64,000 nucleotides of DNA, taken from the NCBI RefSeq assembly GCF_900114355.1, contig NZ_FOSS01000005.1, forward strand, positions 1-64,000, read 5' to 3'. Shown in pieces: positions 1-9,046 of the stretch (position 1 is its first letter; every line of letters starts with the position of its first letter). Made by a program: the position numbers and the translations under genes. Below the pieces are notes generated by a model. The model was not told where the DNA came from and did no database searches. It was given only the letters and a program-made list of their open reading frames with translations. This DNA comes from Lysobacter sp. cf310. Lineage in GTDB: Bacteria; Pseudomonadota; Gammaproteobacteria; Xanthomonadales; Xanthomonadaceae.

Positions 1-47
1 ACCAGCGCTTCAAAGGCCCCATGGCCGGCGTAACGTTCGCGTTCTAA
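1..47 (+). CDS. C-terminal end of an outer-membrane beta-barrel protein (partial)
   Basis: Only the last 14 codons lie in the window. The reading frame from base 3 to the TAA at 45-47 ends in residues GVTFAF. Alternating hydrophobic/aromatic residues with a terminal phenylalanine is the usual beta-signal recognised by the BAM complex in outer-membrane barrels. This is inference from a very short piece; the other two frames end differently and cannot be excluded. Confidence 0.4.
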   Translation, partial: QRFKGPMAGVTFAF

Positions 48-64
48 TCGGCGAATCCGCCTAA

Positions 65-137
<73 letters not shown>

Positions 138-310
138 CCCGGCATTGAAGCCCAAAAGCCCCGCACTCACACGACCAACCGTAGACCCGAAGGGCGGCGC
201 GCAGGACGCGCGCCGTTTTTCGAATGGACAGGGATGTCCATTCGAAAAATCCCCGCGCCAGCTCCGAACCCGCAGGGGAGGTTTGGTCACGCTAGCCCTT
301 CTCTTTGGTT

Positions 311-338
311 ACTTTCTCTTGGGCTAGCAAGAGAAAGT
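311..338. repeat. 11-bp perfect inverted repeat
   Basis: ACTTTCTCTTG and CAAGAGAAAGT flank a 6-base spacer. The element sits in a 770-bp gene-free stretch (48-817) that is built almost entirely of repeats. It could act as a transcription end for the upstream gene but lacks a clear T tract. Confidence 0.6.
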
Positions 339-498
339 GACCCGCATGCGCAGCAGGCGGAAGCTGTTGACCTTCGGACCTAGCCGACGAAGCAACAGCA
401 AAAGCAAATCCTCCCCAACCCTCCTTTTTCAAAGGAGGGAGCTAGAAGCAACGGCAAGTGACCCGCATGCGCAGCAGGCGGAAGCCCTTGACCTTCGG
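335..498. repeat. 43-bp direct repeat, two copies 121 bp apart
   Basis: Copies at 335-377 and 456-498 begin AAGTGACCCGCATGCGCAGC and differ at only a few bases. Each is followed by a CAAATCC..CCTCC segment and a stretch containing TTTTTCAAAGGAGGGA. That last motif also appears in the repeats near 9.0 and 14.6 kb. No open frame here looks like a gene; the short frames at 145-616 are repeat-derived. Confidence 0.7.
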
Positions 499-632
499 TC
501 TGAAAAGACGAAAGCGAAACAACAGCAAATCCTCCCCAACCCGCCCGGCCAGCAGGCATAGCCTGCCGGCGTTCACCCGTGCACGAACCTGCGGTTCGTA
601 AGCCGCACGGCTTCACCCTTTTTCAAAGGAGG

Positions 633-694
633 GAGCTGAGAGCTAAGAGCTAAGAGCTAAGAGCTAAAGAACTAAAGAACTAGGAGCTAGGAGC
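633..694. repeat. Heptamer tandem repeat (GAGCTAA type)
   Basis: About eight imperfect units of GAGCTAA/GAACTAA/GAGCTAG run head to tail. The array is AT-richer than its surroundings and non-coding. Function unknown. Confidence 0.75.
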
Positions 695-766
695 AAGTGG
701 TCGGCGTTCGGTCGTGTACGACGAACGACGCGAAGAGCAAGAGCCGTTGCGCCTGCGGCGCCGCCG

Positions 767-802
767 CCCTCACCCCAGCCCTCTCCCGCAAGCGGAAGAG
801 GG
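767..802. repeat. Dispersed CCCTCACCC/GAGAGGG-type palindromic repeat
   Basis: CCCTCACCCC...CCCTCTCCCGC followed by GCGGAAGAGGG forms a stem. The same core recurs at 47969-48057. It lies directly downstream of lpdA, on that gene's 3' side, so it may serve as a transcript end. Confidence 0.6.
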
Positions 803-817
803 AACGGATGGGCGCGA

Positions 818-2632
818 TTACGCCTTCTTCTTCGGAATGTAGAGATCCGTGATCGTGCCCTCGTACACCTCCGCCGCCATCGCCACCGACTCGCTGAGCG
901 TCGGATGCGGATGGATGGTGTGGCCGATGTCGGACGCCTCGCACCCCATCTCGATGGCCAAGGCCAACTCCGAGATCAGATCGCCCGCGTGCACGCCGAC
1001 GATGCCGGCGCCGATCACCCGGTGCGTGGCCTCGTCGAAGATCAACTTGGTGAAACCCTCGCTGCGGCCCAGGCCCAGCGCGCGCGCGCTTGCGGCCCAG
1101 GGGAACTTGCCGACCCCGACCTTCAAGCCCTTGGCCTTGGCTTCGGTCTCGGTGACGCCGACCCAGGCGATTTCCGGATCGGTGTAAGCCACCGACGGAA
1201 TCACCCGCGCGACCCATTCCTTCTTCTCGCCGGCGGCGACTTCGGCCGCGAGCTTGCCCTCGTGGGTGGCCTTGTGCGCGAGCATCGGATTACCGACCAA
1301 GTCGCCGATCGCGAAGATGTGCGGCACGTTGGTGCGCATCTGCCGATCGACCGGAATGAAGCCGCGCTCGGTGACCTGCACACCGGCCTTGTCGGCGTCG
1401 AGCTTGCCGCCGTTGGGCGCGCGGCCCACCGCGACCAGCACGCGATCGAACAGCTGCGCCTCCGGCGCGCTGCCGCCCGCGGTCGCGGGTTCGAACGACA
1501 CCTTGATGCCCTGCTTGCTCGCCTCGGTGCCGGCGGCCTTGACCTTGAGATGCACGGCCACGCCCTGCTTCTTCAGGCGATCGGCCAGCGGCTTGACCAG
1601 GTCCGGATCCGCGCCCGGCATCAGCTGGTCCATGAACTCGACCACGGTGACTTCGCTGCCCAGGGCGCGATAGACCGTGGCCATTTCCAGGCCGATGATG
1701 CCGCCGCCGACGACCAGCAACTTCTTCGGCACCTCCGCCAGTTCCAGCGCGTCGGTGGAATCCATCACGCGCGGATCGTCCCAGGGGAAACCGGGCAGCT
1801 TCACCGCCTGCGAACCGGCGGCGATGATGCATTGCTCGAAACGGATCAGCTGGCTGCCGCCGTCGCCCTGCACTTCCAATTCGTTGGGCGAGACGAAACG
1901 GCCGGTGCCGGTGACCACGCGCACCTTGCGCTGCTTGGCCATGCCGGCCAGGCCCTTGGTGAACTGGCCGACCACCTTGTTCTGCTTGAAATCGCGCAGC
2001 TTGCCCAGGTCGATCTTGGGCGTGCCGAAATCCAGGCCGATGTCGGCCGAATGCGAGGTCTCGTCGATCAGCGCGGCCGCGTGCAGCAGGGCCTTGGACG
2101 GAATGCAGCCGACGTTGAGGCAGACGCCGCCGAGGGTGGCGTAGCGCTCGACCAGCACCGTATCCAGGCCCAGGTCGGCGGCGCGGAAGGCGGCGGTGTA
2201 GCCGCCGGGGCCGGAACCGAGCACCAGCATGCGGCATTCGACGTCGGCCTTGCGGCCGCTGGACGCGGCGGCGCTAGGCGCTGGCGTCGCGGGCGCGGCA
2301 GCCACAGTCGGCGCGCTCGGCGCGGGCGCGGCTTCGGCGGCCTTCGCCGGTGCAGGCGCGGCAGCGGCGGGCGCAGCCTTGGCCTCACTCTCGCCAGCGG
2401 CTTCCAGAACCGCGATCACCGTGCCTTCGGCGACTTTGTCGCCGAGCTTGACGCTGATCGACTTGACCACACCGTCGGCCGACGAGGGCACTTCCATCGT
2501 CGCCTTGTCCGACTCCAGCGTGACCAGGCCCTGGTCCTTCTTGACCGTGTCGCCGACGGCGACCAGCAACTCGATGACCGGTACGTCGTCGTAACCGCCG
2601 ATGTCCGGGACTTTGACTTCAATCGTTGCCAT
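818..2632 (-). CDS. lpdA: Dihydrolipoyl dehydrogenase (E3) with N-terminal lipoyl domain
   Basis: This is the E3 flavoprotein of the pyruvate dehydrogenase complex, which reoxidises dihydrolipoamide with NAD+. At 604 aa it is longer than ordinary E3 (about 470) because residues 1-80 form a lipoyl domain with the ESDKATME motif (lipoyl-lysine K43). An Ala/Pro linker follows to about residue 130. The E3 core then shows the FAD loop GSGPGG, the redox-active pair in CLNVGC, a second nucleotide loop GGGIIG, and C-terminal HPHPTLSE with the catalytic histidine and glutamate. Its start overlaps the 3' end of the next gene upstream by 14 bp, so the two are probably co-transcribed. aceF lies upstream on the same strand; no aceE is seen. 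Confidence 0.97.
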   Translation of the reverse strand: MATIEVKVPDIGGYDDVPVIELLVAVGDTVKKDQGLVTLESDKATMEVPSSADGVVKSISVKLGDKVAEGTVIAVLEAAGESEAKAAPAAAAPAPAKAAEAAPAPSAPTVAAAPATPAPSAAASSGRKADVECRMLVLGSGPGGYTAAFRAADLGLDTVLVERYATLGGVCLNVGCIPSKALLHAAALIDETSHSADIGLDFGTPKIDLGKLRDFKQNKVVGQFTKGLAGMAKQRKVRVVTGTGRFVSPNELEVQGDGGSQLIRFEQCIIAAGSQAVKLPGFPWDDPRVMDSTDALELAEVPKKLLVVGGGIIGLEMATVYRALGSEVTVVEFMDQLMPGADPDLVKPLADRLKKQGVAVHLKVKAAGTEASKQGIKVSFEPATAGGSAPEAQLFDRVLVAVGRAPNGGKLDADKAGVQVTERGFIPVDRQMRTNVPHIFAIGDLVGNPMLAHKATHEGKLAAEVAAGEKKEWVARVIPSVAYTDPEIAWVGVTETEAKAKGLKVGVGKFPWAASARALGLGRSEGFTKLIFDEATHRVIGAGIVGVHAGDLISELALAIEMGCEASDIGHTIHPHPTLSESVAMAAEVYEGTITDLYIPKKKA

Positions 2633-3308
2633 TCGCTACTCCCGCGCCGGCGGCGGCATTGCCGGCCAGCCATTGGTCCAGTTCGTCCAGTTGCGCCGAC
2701 AGTTCGGTCCAGCGGCGCGCGCGCCGCTCGTTGCCGTCGTCGGTCGCCTTGATCAACAGTTCGCTCTGCCGCATCAGCAGTTCGCCGGCGCCGCACTCGG
2801 GCAGCAGGCCGCTCACGCGCATGCCGTCGACCATGAACAGCAGGGTGTCCTCGTCGTGGAAGCTCGCGGCGCGGTCCTCGGGCACGGTCGCGCGCAGCGC
2901 GCGCCGCCAGTCGGCGACCATGCGCTTGGCCAGCGCGGCCGGCATCGGCACTTCGGCGACTTCCGGCTCCTGGTCCACGCGCATGCGCAGGGTGCCGCCG
3001 CTCCAGGACGCGACGCGGTCGTCGGCCTCGGCGTAGCGCAGGCGCCAATCGGCATCGCCCTCGCCCGGGATCAGCAGCAGGCCGCTCTCGGTGCTGTAGC
3101 GCGGCAGGGTGGTCAGGCTGAGCGTGGGCGTGGCGCCGGCCGCGAACAGGCGTTCGACCGCGCTGCCGTGGTTCTCGGTCGCCGGCGGCCAGCCGCGGCC
3201 CAGTTCGGGTTTGCACTCGTCGGCGGCGTACGCCAGTGGCGCGGCCAGCAACAGTGCGGTGATCGTTAACGCGAAGGCGGAAACAGAGAAGGCGCGGGAG
3301 TCGCTCAT
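2619..3308 (-). CDS. Exported hypothetical protein between aceF and lpdA
   Basis: A 229-aa protein with a typical signal peptide: a hydrophobic run TALLLAAPLAYA followed by AADECKP, suggesting cleavage after AYA. The mature part has two or three cysteines (CKPELG, LLPECGAG) that could form a periplasmic disulfide. I recognise no family. It overlaps lpdA by 14 bp, and the upstream NTF2-like gene is 21 bp away, so the group looks like one transcript. A link to pyruvate dehydrogenase is not apparent; it may be a passenger. Confidence 0.8.
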   Translation of the reverse strand: MSDSRAFSVSAFALTITALLLAAPLAYAADECKPELGRGWPPATENHGSAVERLFAAGATPTLSLTTLPRYSTESGLLLIPGEGDADWRLRYAEADDRVASWSGGTLRMRVDQEPEVAEVPMPAALAKRMVADWRRALRATVPEDRAASFHDEDTLLFMVDGMRVSGLLPECGAGELLMRQSELLIKATDDGNERRARRWTELSAQLDELDQWLAGNAAAGAGVANGND

Positions 3309-3329
3309 GGGGCCTGTCGGGATCCTGGG

Positions 3330-3809
3330 TCAGGGCGTGGTCGGGGGAATCACGGTGTTCTGGTCGTACACCAGGCGCCAGCCGTCGGACTCCTTGGCGA
3401 ACACCAGGCTGAGCCAGGCGCTGCGTCGGGTCTGATAGGCGCCGTCGGGCTGCCGGGTCTGCGATTCGTACTTCACCAACGCGACCCCGACGTCGCCGAG
3501 CTCGCGCACCGAATGGATCTGGAAGCGCATGCGCCAGTCCTGCTCGGCGAACCAGTCGACATGCAACTGGCGGAACTGCTCGCGGGTGTCGAGCACCTGA
3601 CCGTTAGGCAGGATCAGGGTGAGCTTATCGCCGCGAGTGACCGTCGCCAGCAGGGCGTCCAAGTCGCGCGCGTTGATCGCCGCCAGGTGCGCGTCCAAGG
3701 TCGCCTGCAGGTTGCGCGGCGGCGGCGCATCGGCGGCCGAGGCCGCCGTCGCCCACAGGCCGACGGCAAGCAACAGCCCGATCGCGCAGTGGCGAAGTCG
3801 GATCGGCAT
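3330..3809 (-). CDS. Exported NTF2-like (SnoaL/DUF4440-type) protein
   Basis: A 159-aa protein with signal peptide LLLAVGLWATAASAA. The mature part starts with the helix pattern LDAHLAAINARDLDALLATV. It continues through ILPNG, RMRFQIHSV and VALVKYESQ to the strand WLSLVFAKESDGWRLVYDQN. This is the usual run of an NTF2-like cone fold: helices, then curved sheet ending W-R-L-V. Members bind small ligands or act as enzymes, and the fold alone does not give the substrate. It lies 26 bp from aceF on the same strand. Confidence 0.75.
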   Translation of the reverse strand: MPIRLRHCAIGLLLAVGLWATAASAADAPPPRNLQATLDAHLAAINARDLDALLATVTRGDKLTLILPNGQVLDTREQFRQLHVDWFAEQDWRMRFQIHSVRELGDVGVALVKYESQTRQPDGAYQTRRSAWLSLVFAKESDGWRLVYDQNTVIPPTTP

Positions 3810-3835
3810 GATCGCGCCCGGCGCCGCGCGGCCGC

Positions 3836-5251
3836 TTACAGCAGCACGCGCCGCATATCGCCCAGCAGCTGGCCGAGGTATGCGGTGAAGCGCGCGGCGG
3901 CGGCGCCGTCGATGACGCGGTGGTCGTAGGACAGCGACAGCGGCAGGATCAGGCGCGGCGCGAACTGCTTGCCGTCCCAGACCGGCTTGGTCGCCGACTT
4001 CGACACGCCCAGGATCGCGACTTCCGGCGCGTTGACGATCGGGGTGAACGCGGTGCCGCCGATGCCGCCCAGCGAGCTGATCGAGAAGCAGCCGCCGCTC
4101 ATGTCGGCCGGGCCGAGCTTGCCTTCGCGCGCCTTGGCCGCGAGTTCGCCGGTTTCCTTGGCGATCTGCAGCACGCCCTTCTTGTCGCAGTCGCGCACCA
4201 CCGGCACGACCAGGCCGTTCGGGGTGTCGGCGGCGAAGCCGATGTGGAAGTACTTCTTCAAGGTCAGGTTCTCGCCCGAGGCGTCGAGCGAGGCGTTGAA
4301 GGTCGGGTACTTCTGCAGCGCGGCCACGCTGGCCTTCATCAGGAACGCGAGCATGGTCAGCTTGAGGCCGGCCTTCTCGTTCTCCTTGTTGAGCGCCACG
4401 CGCAGCGCTTCCAGGTCGGTGATGTCGGCGTCGTCGTGCTGGGTGACGTGCGGGATCATCGCCCAGTTGCGCGCCAGGTTGGCGCCGGACAGCTTCTGGA
4501 TGCGCGACAGCGGCTTGGTTTCGGTCTCGCCGAACTTGCTGAAGTCGACCTTGGGCCAGGGCAGCAGGTTGAGGCCGCCGCCGAGCGCGGGCGCGGCGCC
4601 CGCGCCGGCCGGCGCGCCACCGCCGCCCTGCATCACGCCCTTGACGAAGGACTGCACGTCTTCCTTGGAGATGCGGCCGCCGCGCGCGCTGCCGGCGACG
4701 CGGCCCAGGTCGACACCGAGCTCGCGCGCGAACAGGCGCACCGCCGGGCTGGCGTAGGGCACCTTGTCCGGCAGCAGTTCGTCGGCAGTGAAGGCCACCG
4801 GCGGAGTACGCGGCGGCATGGCTTCGGGATCGGTGCCGGCACCGGCGCCGGCCAGGGCGACCGGCGCGGCGGGCGCAGCAGCGGCAGGTGCCGGAGCGGG
4901 CGCGGCAGCCGGCGCAGCCGCGGCCGCAGCCGGAGCGGCGGGCGCCTCGGCCTTGGGCGGCTCGGCCTTCGGCGCTTCGGCGGCGGCCGGCGTCGCGGCG
5001 GCGGCGCCCTCGCTGGGCTCGATCAGGGCGACCACGCTGCCTTCGGCCAGGTTGTCGCCGATCTTGACCTTGAGCTCGCGCACGATGCCGGCGAACGGCG
5101 CCGGGACTTCCATGGTCGCCTTGTCGGACTCCAGCGTGACCAGTCCCTGGTCCTGCTGGACCGTGTCGCCGACCGCGACCAGCAATTCGATGACGGGGAC
5201 GCCGTCGTAGTCGCCGATGTCGGGGACGCGTGCTTCCTTCAGCTCAGCCAT
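3836..5251 (-). CDS. aceF: Dihydrolipoyllysine-residue acetyltransferase (E2 of pyruvate dehydrogenase)
   Basis: The 471-aa E2 core protein transfers the acetyl group from lipoamide to CoA. Domains in order: one lipoyl domain (ESDKATME, K44), a long Ala/Pro linker (about 80-180), a peripheral-subunit binding domain (YASPAVRLFARELG...GRISKEDV), and the catalytic domain ending in SYDHRVIDGA with the active-site histidine and aspartate. The start is placed at MAELKEA (5251), where the lipoyl domain begins. A longer frame to 5308 adds 19 residues with no domain character. Many proteobacterial E2 proteins carry two or three lipoyl domains; here there is one, and E3 carries another. Confidence 0.97.
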   Translation of the reverse strand: MAELKEARVPDIGDYDGVPVIELLVAVGDTVQQDQGLVTLESDKATMEVPAPFAGIVRELKVKIGDNLAEGSVVALIEPSEGAAAATPAAAEAPKAEPPKAEAPAAPAAAAAAPAAAPAPAPAAAAPAAPVALAGAGAGTDPEAMPPRTPPVAFTADELLPDKVPYASPAVRLFARELGVDLGRVAGSARGGRISKEDVQSFVKGVMQGGGGAPAGAGAAPALGGGLNLLPWPKVDFSKFGETETKPLSRIQKLSGANLARNWAMIPHVTQHDDADITDLEALRVALNKENEKAGLKLTMLAFLMKASVAALQKYPTFNASLDASGENLTLKKYFHIGFAADTPNGLVVPVVRDCDKKGVLQIAKETGELAAKAREGKLGPADMSGGCFSISSLGGIGGTAFTPIVNAPEVAILGVSKSATKPVWDGKQFAPRLILPLSLSYDHRVIDGAAAARFTAYLGQLLGDMRRVLL

Positions 5252-5450
5252 GATCGTGGGGCTCCGCAAATGCGCGAAAACCCTATTGTGGCTGCTGGAG
5301 CCAGCCACGCCAACCGCGGCCTTTGGCGGCTTGCGCGTACGGGCGGGTACTGGGGCCGCGCGGGCGCGCGGCCCGGTCGGGGCCAGGCGGGCGCGACCGC
5401 GGCATTCGTGCCGAAAGGCAGTGCCGCAGGCGCGTCGAGGCCCGCCGCGC

Positions 5451-6239
5451 TTACTTCCTGGTCGTGACCTTGCTCCGCTCGGCCTTCGCGGTCATCAGAT
5501 TCAAGGGCTTGCCGTCGAGGCGGACTTCCAGCGAATCGTCGATCCGATCCAGCTCGACCATGCGCCGGCACAGGCTCTCGGCGCGCACTTCCAGGGCGTC
5601 GGCGCGCGGCTTGACCTTGGCCTCGACCTGCGCGTCCAGGTTCTCCAGGCGCTTGAGCCGGGTCTCGTCGCCGCTGAAGGCCGCGCCGATCGCGCCGCCG
5701 ACGATGTCGCCGATCAGGCTGGGGATCACCTCGGCCACGGCGTCGCCGATGCCCTCGCCCAGGTCGTCGCCGTTGAAATGGGTCGGCGTGACCGAGCGCG
5801 CCAGGCGTGCGTCGATCTGGGCGCGCGCCTTGTCCATCTTGGCGCGCGCGGTCTTGGGATCGCTGCTGAAGCTGGCCGCGACCTCGCCCAGGGCGGTGAA
5901 CGCGATCTCGGCGGCCTCGCGCCCGATCTGCTGGGCCTCGGGCATGGCGGCGCGGGTCTGCTGTTCGAAATCGGCGATGCGGCGGCTGTCGGCCGCGCTC
6001 AGGCTCAGCCACTTGTCGTCCACGAACAGCCGGCCCTGGCGCATCACGATCGCCTTGGGGGTGCCGGTGTCGCGGGTGAAGATCACGCTGCGCTCGTTGA
6101 GGGTCAGCTCGTAGTCGCTCTCGACGTTGCACTCGATCTCCGCGGCCCAGGCGCCGCCGCAGGACAAGGCCAGCAGGGTCAGCGCCAGCAGACGCGGCGC
6201 GAGGGAACGGGCGGGACGGATCTGGGCAGGGCGGCGCAT
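5451..6239 (-). CDS. YggN-like exported protein (DUF2884)
   Basis: A 262-aa protein with a signal peptide ending LLALSCGGAWAAE. The mature part shows the YggN/DUF2884 pattern: cysteine near the start (ECNVESDY), the segment FTRDTGTPKAIVMRQGRLFVD, then long amphipathic helices rich in Ala/Arg. The second cysteine lies near the C-terminus (ESLCRRMVELD). Members are periplasmic proteins of unknown role. It is 200 bp upstream of aceF on the same strand with no terminator seen between, so it may precede aceF in a transcript. Confidence 0.8.
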   Translation of the reverse strand: MRRPAQIRPARSLAPRLLALTLLALSCGGAWAAEIECNVESDYELTLNERSVIFTRDTGTPKAIVMRQGRLFVDDKWLSLSAADSRRIADFEQQTRAAMPEAQQIGREAAEIAFTALGEVAASFSSDPKTARAKMDKARAQIDARLARSVTPTHFNGDDLGEGIGDAVAEVIPSLIGDIVGGAIGAAFSGDETRLKRLENLDAQVEAKVKPRADALEVRAESLCRRMVELDRIDDSLEVRLDGKPLNLMTAKAERSKVTTRK

Positions 6240-6764
6240 CGTCGAACTCCATGTCGGGATGCGGCCATCATGCCGTGCGCGCGGCGGCGCGTCCCCTGCC
6301 GGTGGGGAGCGTGACCTTCGTCATGGCGCGGCGCAGCGGCGCCGCGACAAACGGCAGCGTTCATGGTCGGTTGCAAAGCGCCGCGCGCCGCGATTTCAAG
6401 ACGATCATCGGTATGCGCGTGAGCGACGGCCTCCATACGGTTCGCGCTTCGGCCGATATTCAGCATCGCCGCGCGCCGCGACTCCTTTCCATACGCAGCC
6501 CGCTGCGATGCGGTTTGCGCACAGCCGCGCCATGACCAGCGCAGCGTTCGCGGCGTGCTCGTTCAGCCAGGAAGCGGCGCGCTCGGCGCGCCCTTTCAAG
6601 CTCGGTTCATCACTGCGGGCACCGCCGCGCGACGGCGATCGCGACGCCGCGCGCGCAAAAGTTCCGAGCCGCGCGCTCGCGAAACAAGCACGGTTCATGC
6701 GCGAAGTCCTAGCCTGCGCACGCCTCCCCCAAGGCTCACAAAAGAAACTTAAGGAGTCCACGCC
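6240..6764. other. Gene-free stretch
   Basis: Divergent spacer between the YggN-like gene and the OmpW-like gene. I see no convincing coding frame. AAGGAG about 12 bases before the ATG at 6765 is the ribosome site of the OmpW-like gene. The 5' halves of both promoters must lie here, but no clear sigma-70 boxes stand out. Confidence 0.6.
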
Positions 6765-7409
6765 ATGATGCGTTTTCGTCATTTGACCCTCGCCCTGCTG
6801 GGCACCCTGGCCGTTGCCCCGGCCGCCTTCGCTCAGGACGCCGACACCGGCACCGCGGCGGGCAAGCGTTTCGCCGTCGTCGGCGGCTACGCCCTGTCCG
6901 AGCCGACCAAGAACCCGTCGATCGCCGGCGCCCGCGCCCAGGCCGACGGCGATGGCGCCGCCACCCTCAGCGCCAGCTACTACATCACCGACAACATCGC
7001 GGTCGAAGCCTGGGGCGCGGCCGACAAGTTCGGTCACCGCGTCAACCTCAACGGCGCCAAGGCCGGCAGCGTCGATGCGCAGCCCTACGCCGTGAGCGGC
7101 CAGTACCACTTCGGCGCGCCGGACAAGGTCGTGCGTCCGTTCGTGGGCCTGGGCTACTACGAGTCCAACTACAGCGGCGAGAAGGCCGAGCCGACCGGCG
7201 CATTGGCCGGCCAGCGCATCGGCGTGGAAACCGCCAAGGGCGCGATGGCCACCGCCGGCGTCGACCTCAACATCAACCCGACCTGGTTCGCGCGCGCCGA
7301 CGTGCGCTACCTGCAGGGCAAGTCCGACGCACGCGTCAACGGTGTCAAGGTCGGCGAGGCCGAGTTGAACCCGGTGGTCCTGGGTGTCGGCCTGGGTGCG
7401 CGCTTCTAA
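6765..7409 (+). CDS. OmpW-like outer-membrane beta-barrel protein
   Basis: A 214-aa protein with signal peptide LLGTLAVAPAAFAQD. The mature chain is a run of alternating strands: FAVVGGYALSEP, ATLSASYYITDNIAVEAWG, AVSGQYHFG, VRPFVGLGYYESNY, WFARADVRYLQG. It ends VVLGVGLGARF with terminal phenylalanine, as outer-membrane barrels do. The YITDNIAVE..G pattern and length fit the OmpW/AlkL group (8 strands), which form narrow channels for hydrophobic molecules. AAGGAG precedes the ATG, and a strong terminator follows 30 bp after the stop, so it is monocistronic. Confidence 0.85.
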   Translation: MMRFRHLTLALLGTLAVAPAAFAQDADTGTAAGKRFAVVGGYALSEPTKNPSIAGARAQADGDGAATLSASYYITDNIAVEAWGAADKFGHRVNLNGAKAGSVDAQPYAVSGQYHFGAPDKVVRPFVGLGYYESNYSGEKAEPTGALAGQRIGVETAKGAMATAGVDLNINPTWFARADVRYLQGKSDARVNGVKVGEAELNPVVLGVGLGARF

Positions 7410-7438
7410 GACCAGCGCGGCAACACGCAGCGACAACA

Positions 7439-7470
7439 GGCGGGCCCCGGCGACGGGGCCCGCCCTTTTT
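7439..7470 (+). terminator. Rho-independent terminator of the OmpW-like gene
   Basis: A perfect 11-bp stem (GGCGGGCCCCG / CGGGGCCCGCC) closed by a GCGA tetraloop is followed by CTTTTTG. It lies 30 bp after the stop codon. Confidence 0.95.
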
Positions 7471-7593
7471 GTGCGTCGCCGTCGGTTCCGATCCACGCCC
7501 GCCGCGCGCCGGCGCCGAATCCGGCGCTGGCGCACTGCTGCGCGCGCGCGCGCGTGGCTACACTCGCAGCTTCCGCCCCAGCCGAGTGCCGCC

Positions 7594-8922
7594 ATGCGTC
7601 TACCCGTCCTGCTTGCCCTGCTGCTGCTCGCGCTGCCCGGCGCCGAGGCGCTTGCGAACGAAGCGCCTGCCGCGCCCAAGCGCATCGCGCTGCGCGCCGC
7701 GCGCCTGATCGACACCGCCCACCAGCGCGTGATCGAGCGGCCGCTGGTGCTGATCGAGGGCGAGAAGATCGTCGGCGTATCCGGCGGCGGCGAGGCGCCG
7801 GCCGGGATGGAGCTGATCGACCTGGGGTCTGCCACTCTGCTGCCGGGTTTCATCGATCTGCACGTGCACATCACCGGCGACTCCACCAGCGGCACCGGCA
7901 ACTACTTCGAGGACATCCTCAAGCGCAGCCCGATCGACGATGCGGTGACCGCGCACCTCTACGCCGAACGCACCCTGCATGCAGGCTTCACCACCGTGCG
8001 CAACGTCGGCTCGGCCGAATACATCGACGTCGCCCTGGCGCGCGCGATCGAGCGCGGCCGGCTGCAGGGCCCGCGGATCCTGCCCTCGGGCCTGGCGATC
8101 GGCGCCACCGGCGGCCACATCGACGGCAACACCGGCTTCTCGCCCTATCTGGAATTCCACAACGCCACCGGCGTCGCCGACGGCGTCGAGGCGGTGCGCG
8201 CCAAGGTCCGCGACAACGTCAAGCACGGCGCCGAAGTGATCAAGTTCATGGCCGGCGCCGGCGTGCTCAGCGCCGAGGCCTCGGTGGGCGCGCCGCAGTA
8301 CACCCAGGAAGAGATGAACGCGATCGTCGACGAGTCGCACCGCTGGGGCAAGCGCGTGGCCGCGCACGCGCACGGCGCCGAGGCGATCCGCATGGCGATC
8401 CTGGCCGGCGTCGACTCGGTCGAGCACGCCAGTTTCATCGACGACGAAGGCCTGCGCCTGGCCAAGCAGAAAGGCACCTGGCTGGTCATGGACGTCTACA
8501 ACGACGACTACATCCTGGCCGAGTACTCGCGCCTGGGCTTCCCGCAGCAGATGATCGACAAGGAGAAGCTGGTCGGTCGCACCCAGCGCGAGAATTTCCG
8601 CAAGGCCGTGCACGCGGGCGCGCGCATGGGCTTCGGCACCGACGCCGGCGTCTATCCGCACGGCGACAACCGCAAGCAGTTCCCCAAGATGGTCGAATGG
8701 GGCATGACGCCGATGCAGGCGCTGCGCGCGGCGACCTCGGACGCGGCCGAGCTGCTGGGCTGGTCGGACAAGGTCGGCGCGGTCGAAGCCGGCCGCTACG
8801 CCGATCTGGTCGCGGTGAGCGGCGATCCGCTCGCCGACATCCACGCCCTGGACGCGCAGCCGCTGTTCGTGATGAAAGGCGGCGAGGTGGTGGTGCGGGA
8901 TGCGAAGGCGGTGGCGCCGTAG
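7594..8922 (+). CDS. Secreted metal-dependent amidohydrolase (imidazolonepropionase/Xaa-Pro dipeptidase-like)
   Basis: A 442-aa protein with signal peptide LLALLLLALPGAEALA. The start at 7594 is chosen because this peptide begins there; the frame runs further upstream without sense. Amidohydrolase motifs occur in order: HVHI (first metal pair), GFTTVRNVG, the likely carboxylated lysine in VIKFMAGAG, HAHG, SVEHASFID, and FGTDAGV with the catalytic aspartate, then a composite beta sandwich ending with PLFVMKGGEVVV. Family members cleave dipeptides or lactam/amide bonds; the substrate cannot be read from sequence. Export implies scavenging in the periplasm or medium. Confidence 0.9.
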   Translation: MRLPVLLALLLLALPGAEALANEAPAAPKRIALRAARLIDTAHQRVIERPLVLIEGEKIVGVSGGGEAPAGMELIDLGSATLLPGFIDLHVHITGDSTSGTGNYFEDILKRSPIDDAVTAHLYAERTLHAGFTTVRNVGSAEYIDVALARAIERGRLQGPRILPSGLAIGATGGHIDGNTGFSPYLEFHNATGVADGVEAVRAKVRDNVKHGAEVIKFMAGAGVLSAEASVGAPQYTQEEMNAIVDESHRWGKRVAAHAHGAEAIRMAILAGVDSVEHASFIDDEGLRLAKQKGTWLVMDVYNDDYILAEYSRLGFPQQMIDKEKLVGRTQRENFRKAVHAGARMGFGTDAGVYPHGDNRKQFPKMVEWGMTPMQALRAATSDAAELLGWSDKVGAVEAGRYADLVAVSGDPLADIHALDAQPLFVMKGGEVVVRDAKAVAP

Positions 8923-8939
8923 GGCGCAAGCACTAAAGA

Positions 8940-9036
8940 CAAATCCCCTAAACCCCTTTCCAAACGGGGAACGACATACGACCGAGGGCACGCTTGTCTT
9001 CCCCCTTTGCAAAAGGGGGATCGAGGGGGATTTGCT
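8940..9036. repeat. Dispersed inverted repeat (AAATCCCC ... GGGGATTT)
   Basis: AAATCCCCTAAACCCC at the left pairs with GAGGGGGATTT at the right, and the inner part CCCCCTTTGCAAAAGGGGG is itself a palindrome. The same family appears at 14.5-14.8 kb and in part near 400-630. It lies between two convergent genes. Confidence 0.75.
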
Positions 9037-9046
9037 GTGCCGCCAG

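Noticed and set aside
905-2752. 615-codon open frame opposite lpdA
   Set aside because: It is antisense to a certain gene, has biased composition typical of the complementary strand of GC-rich codons, and shows no motif.
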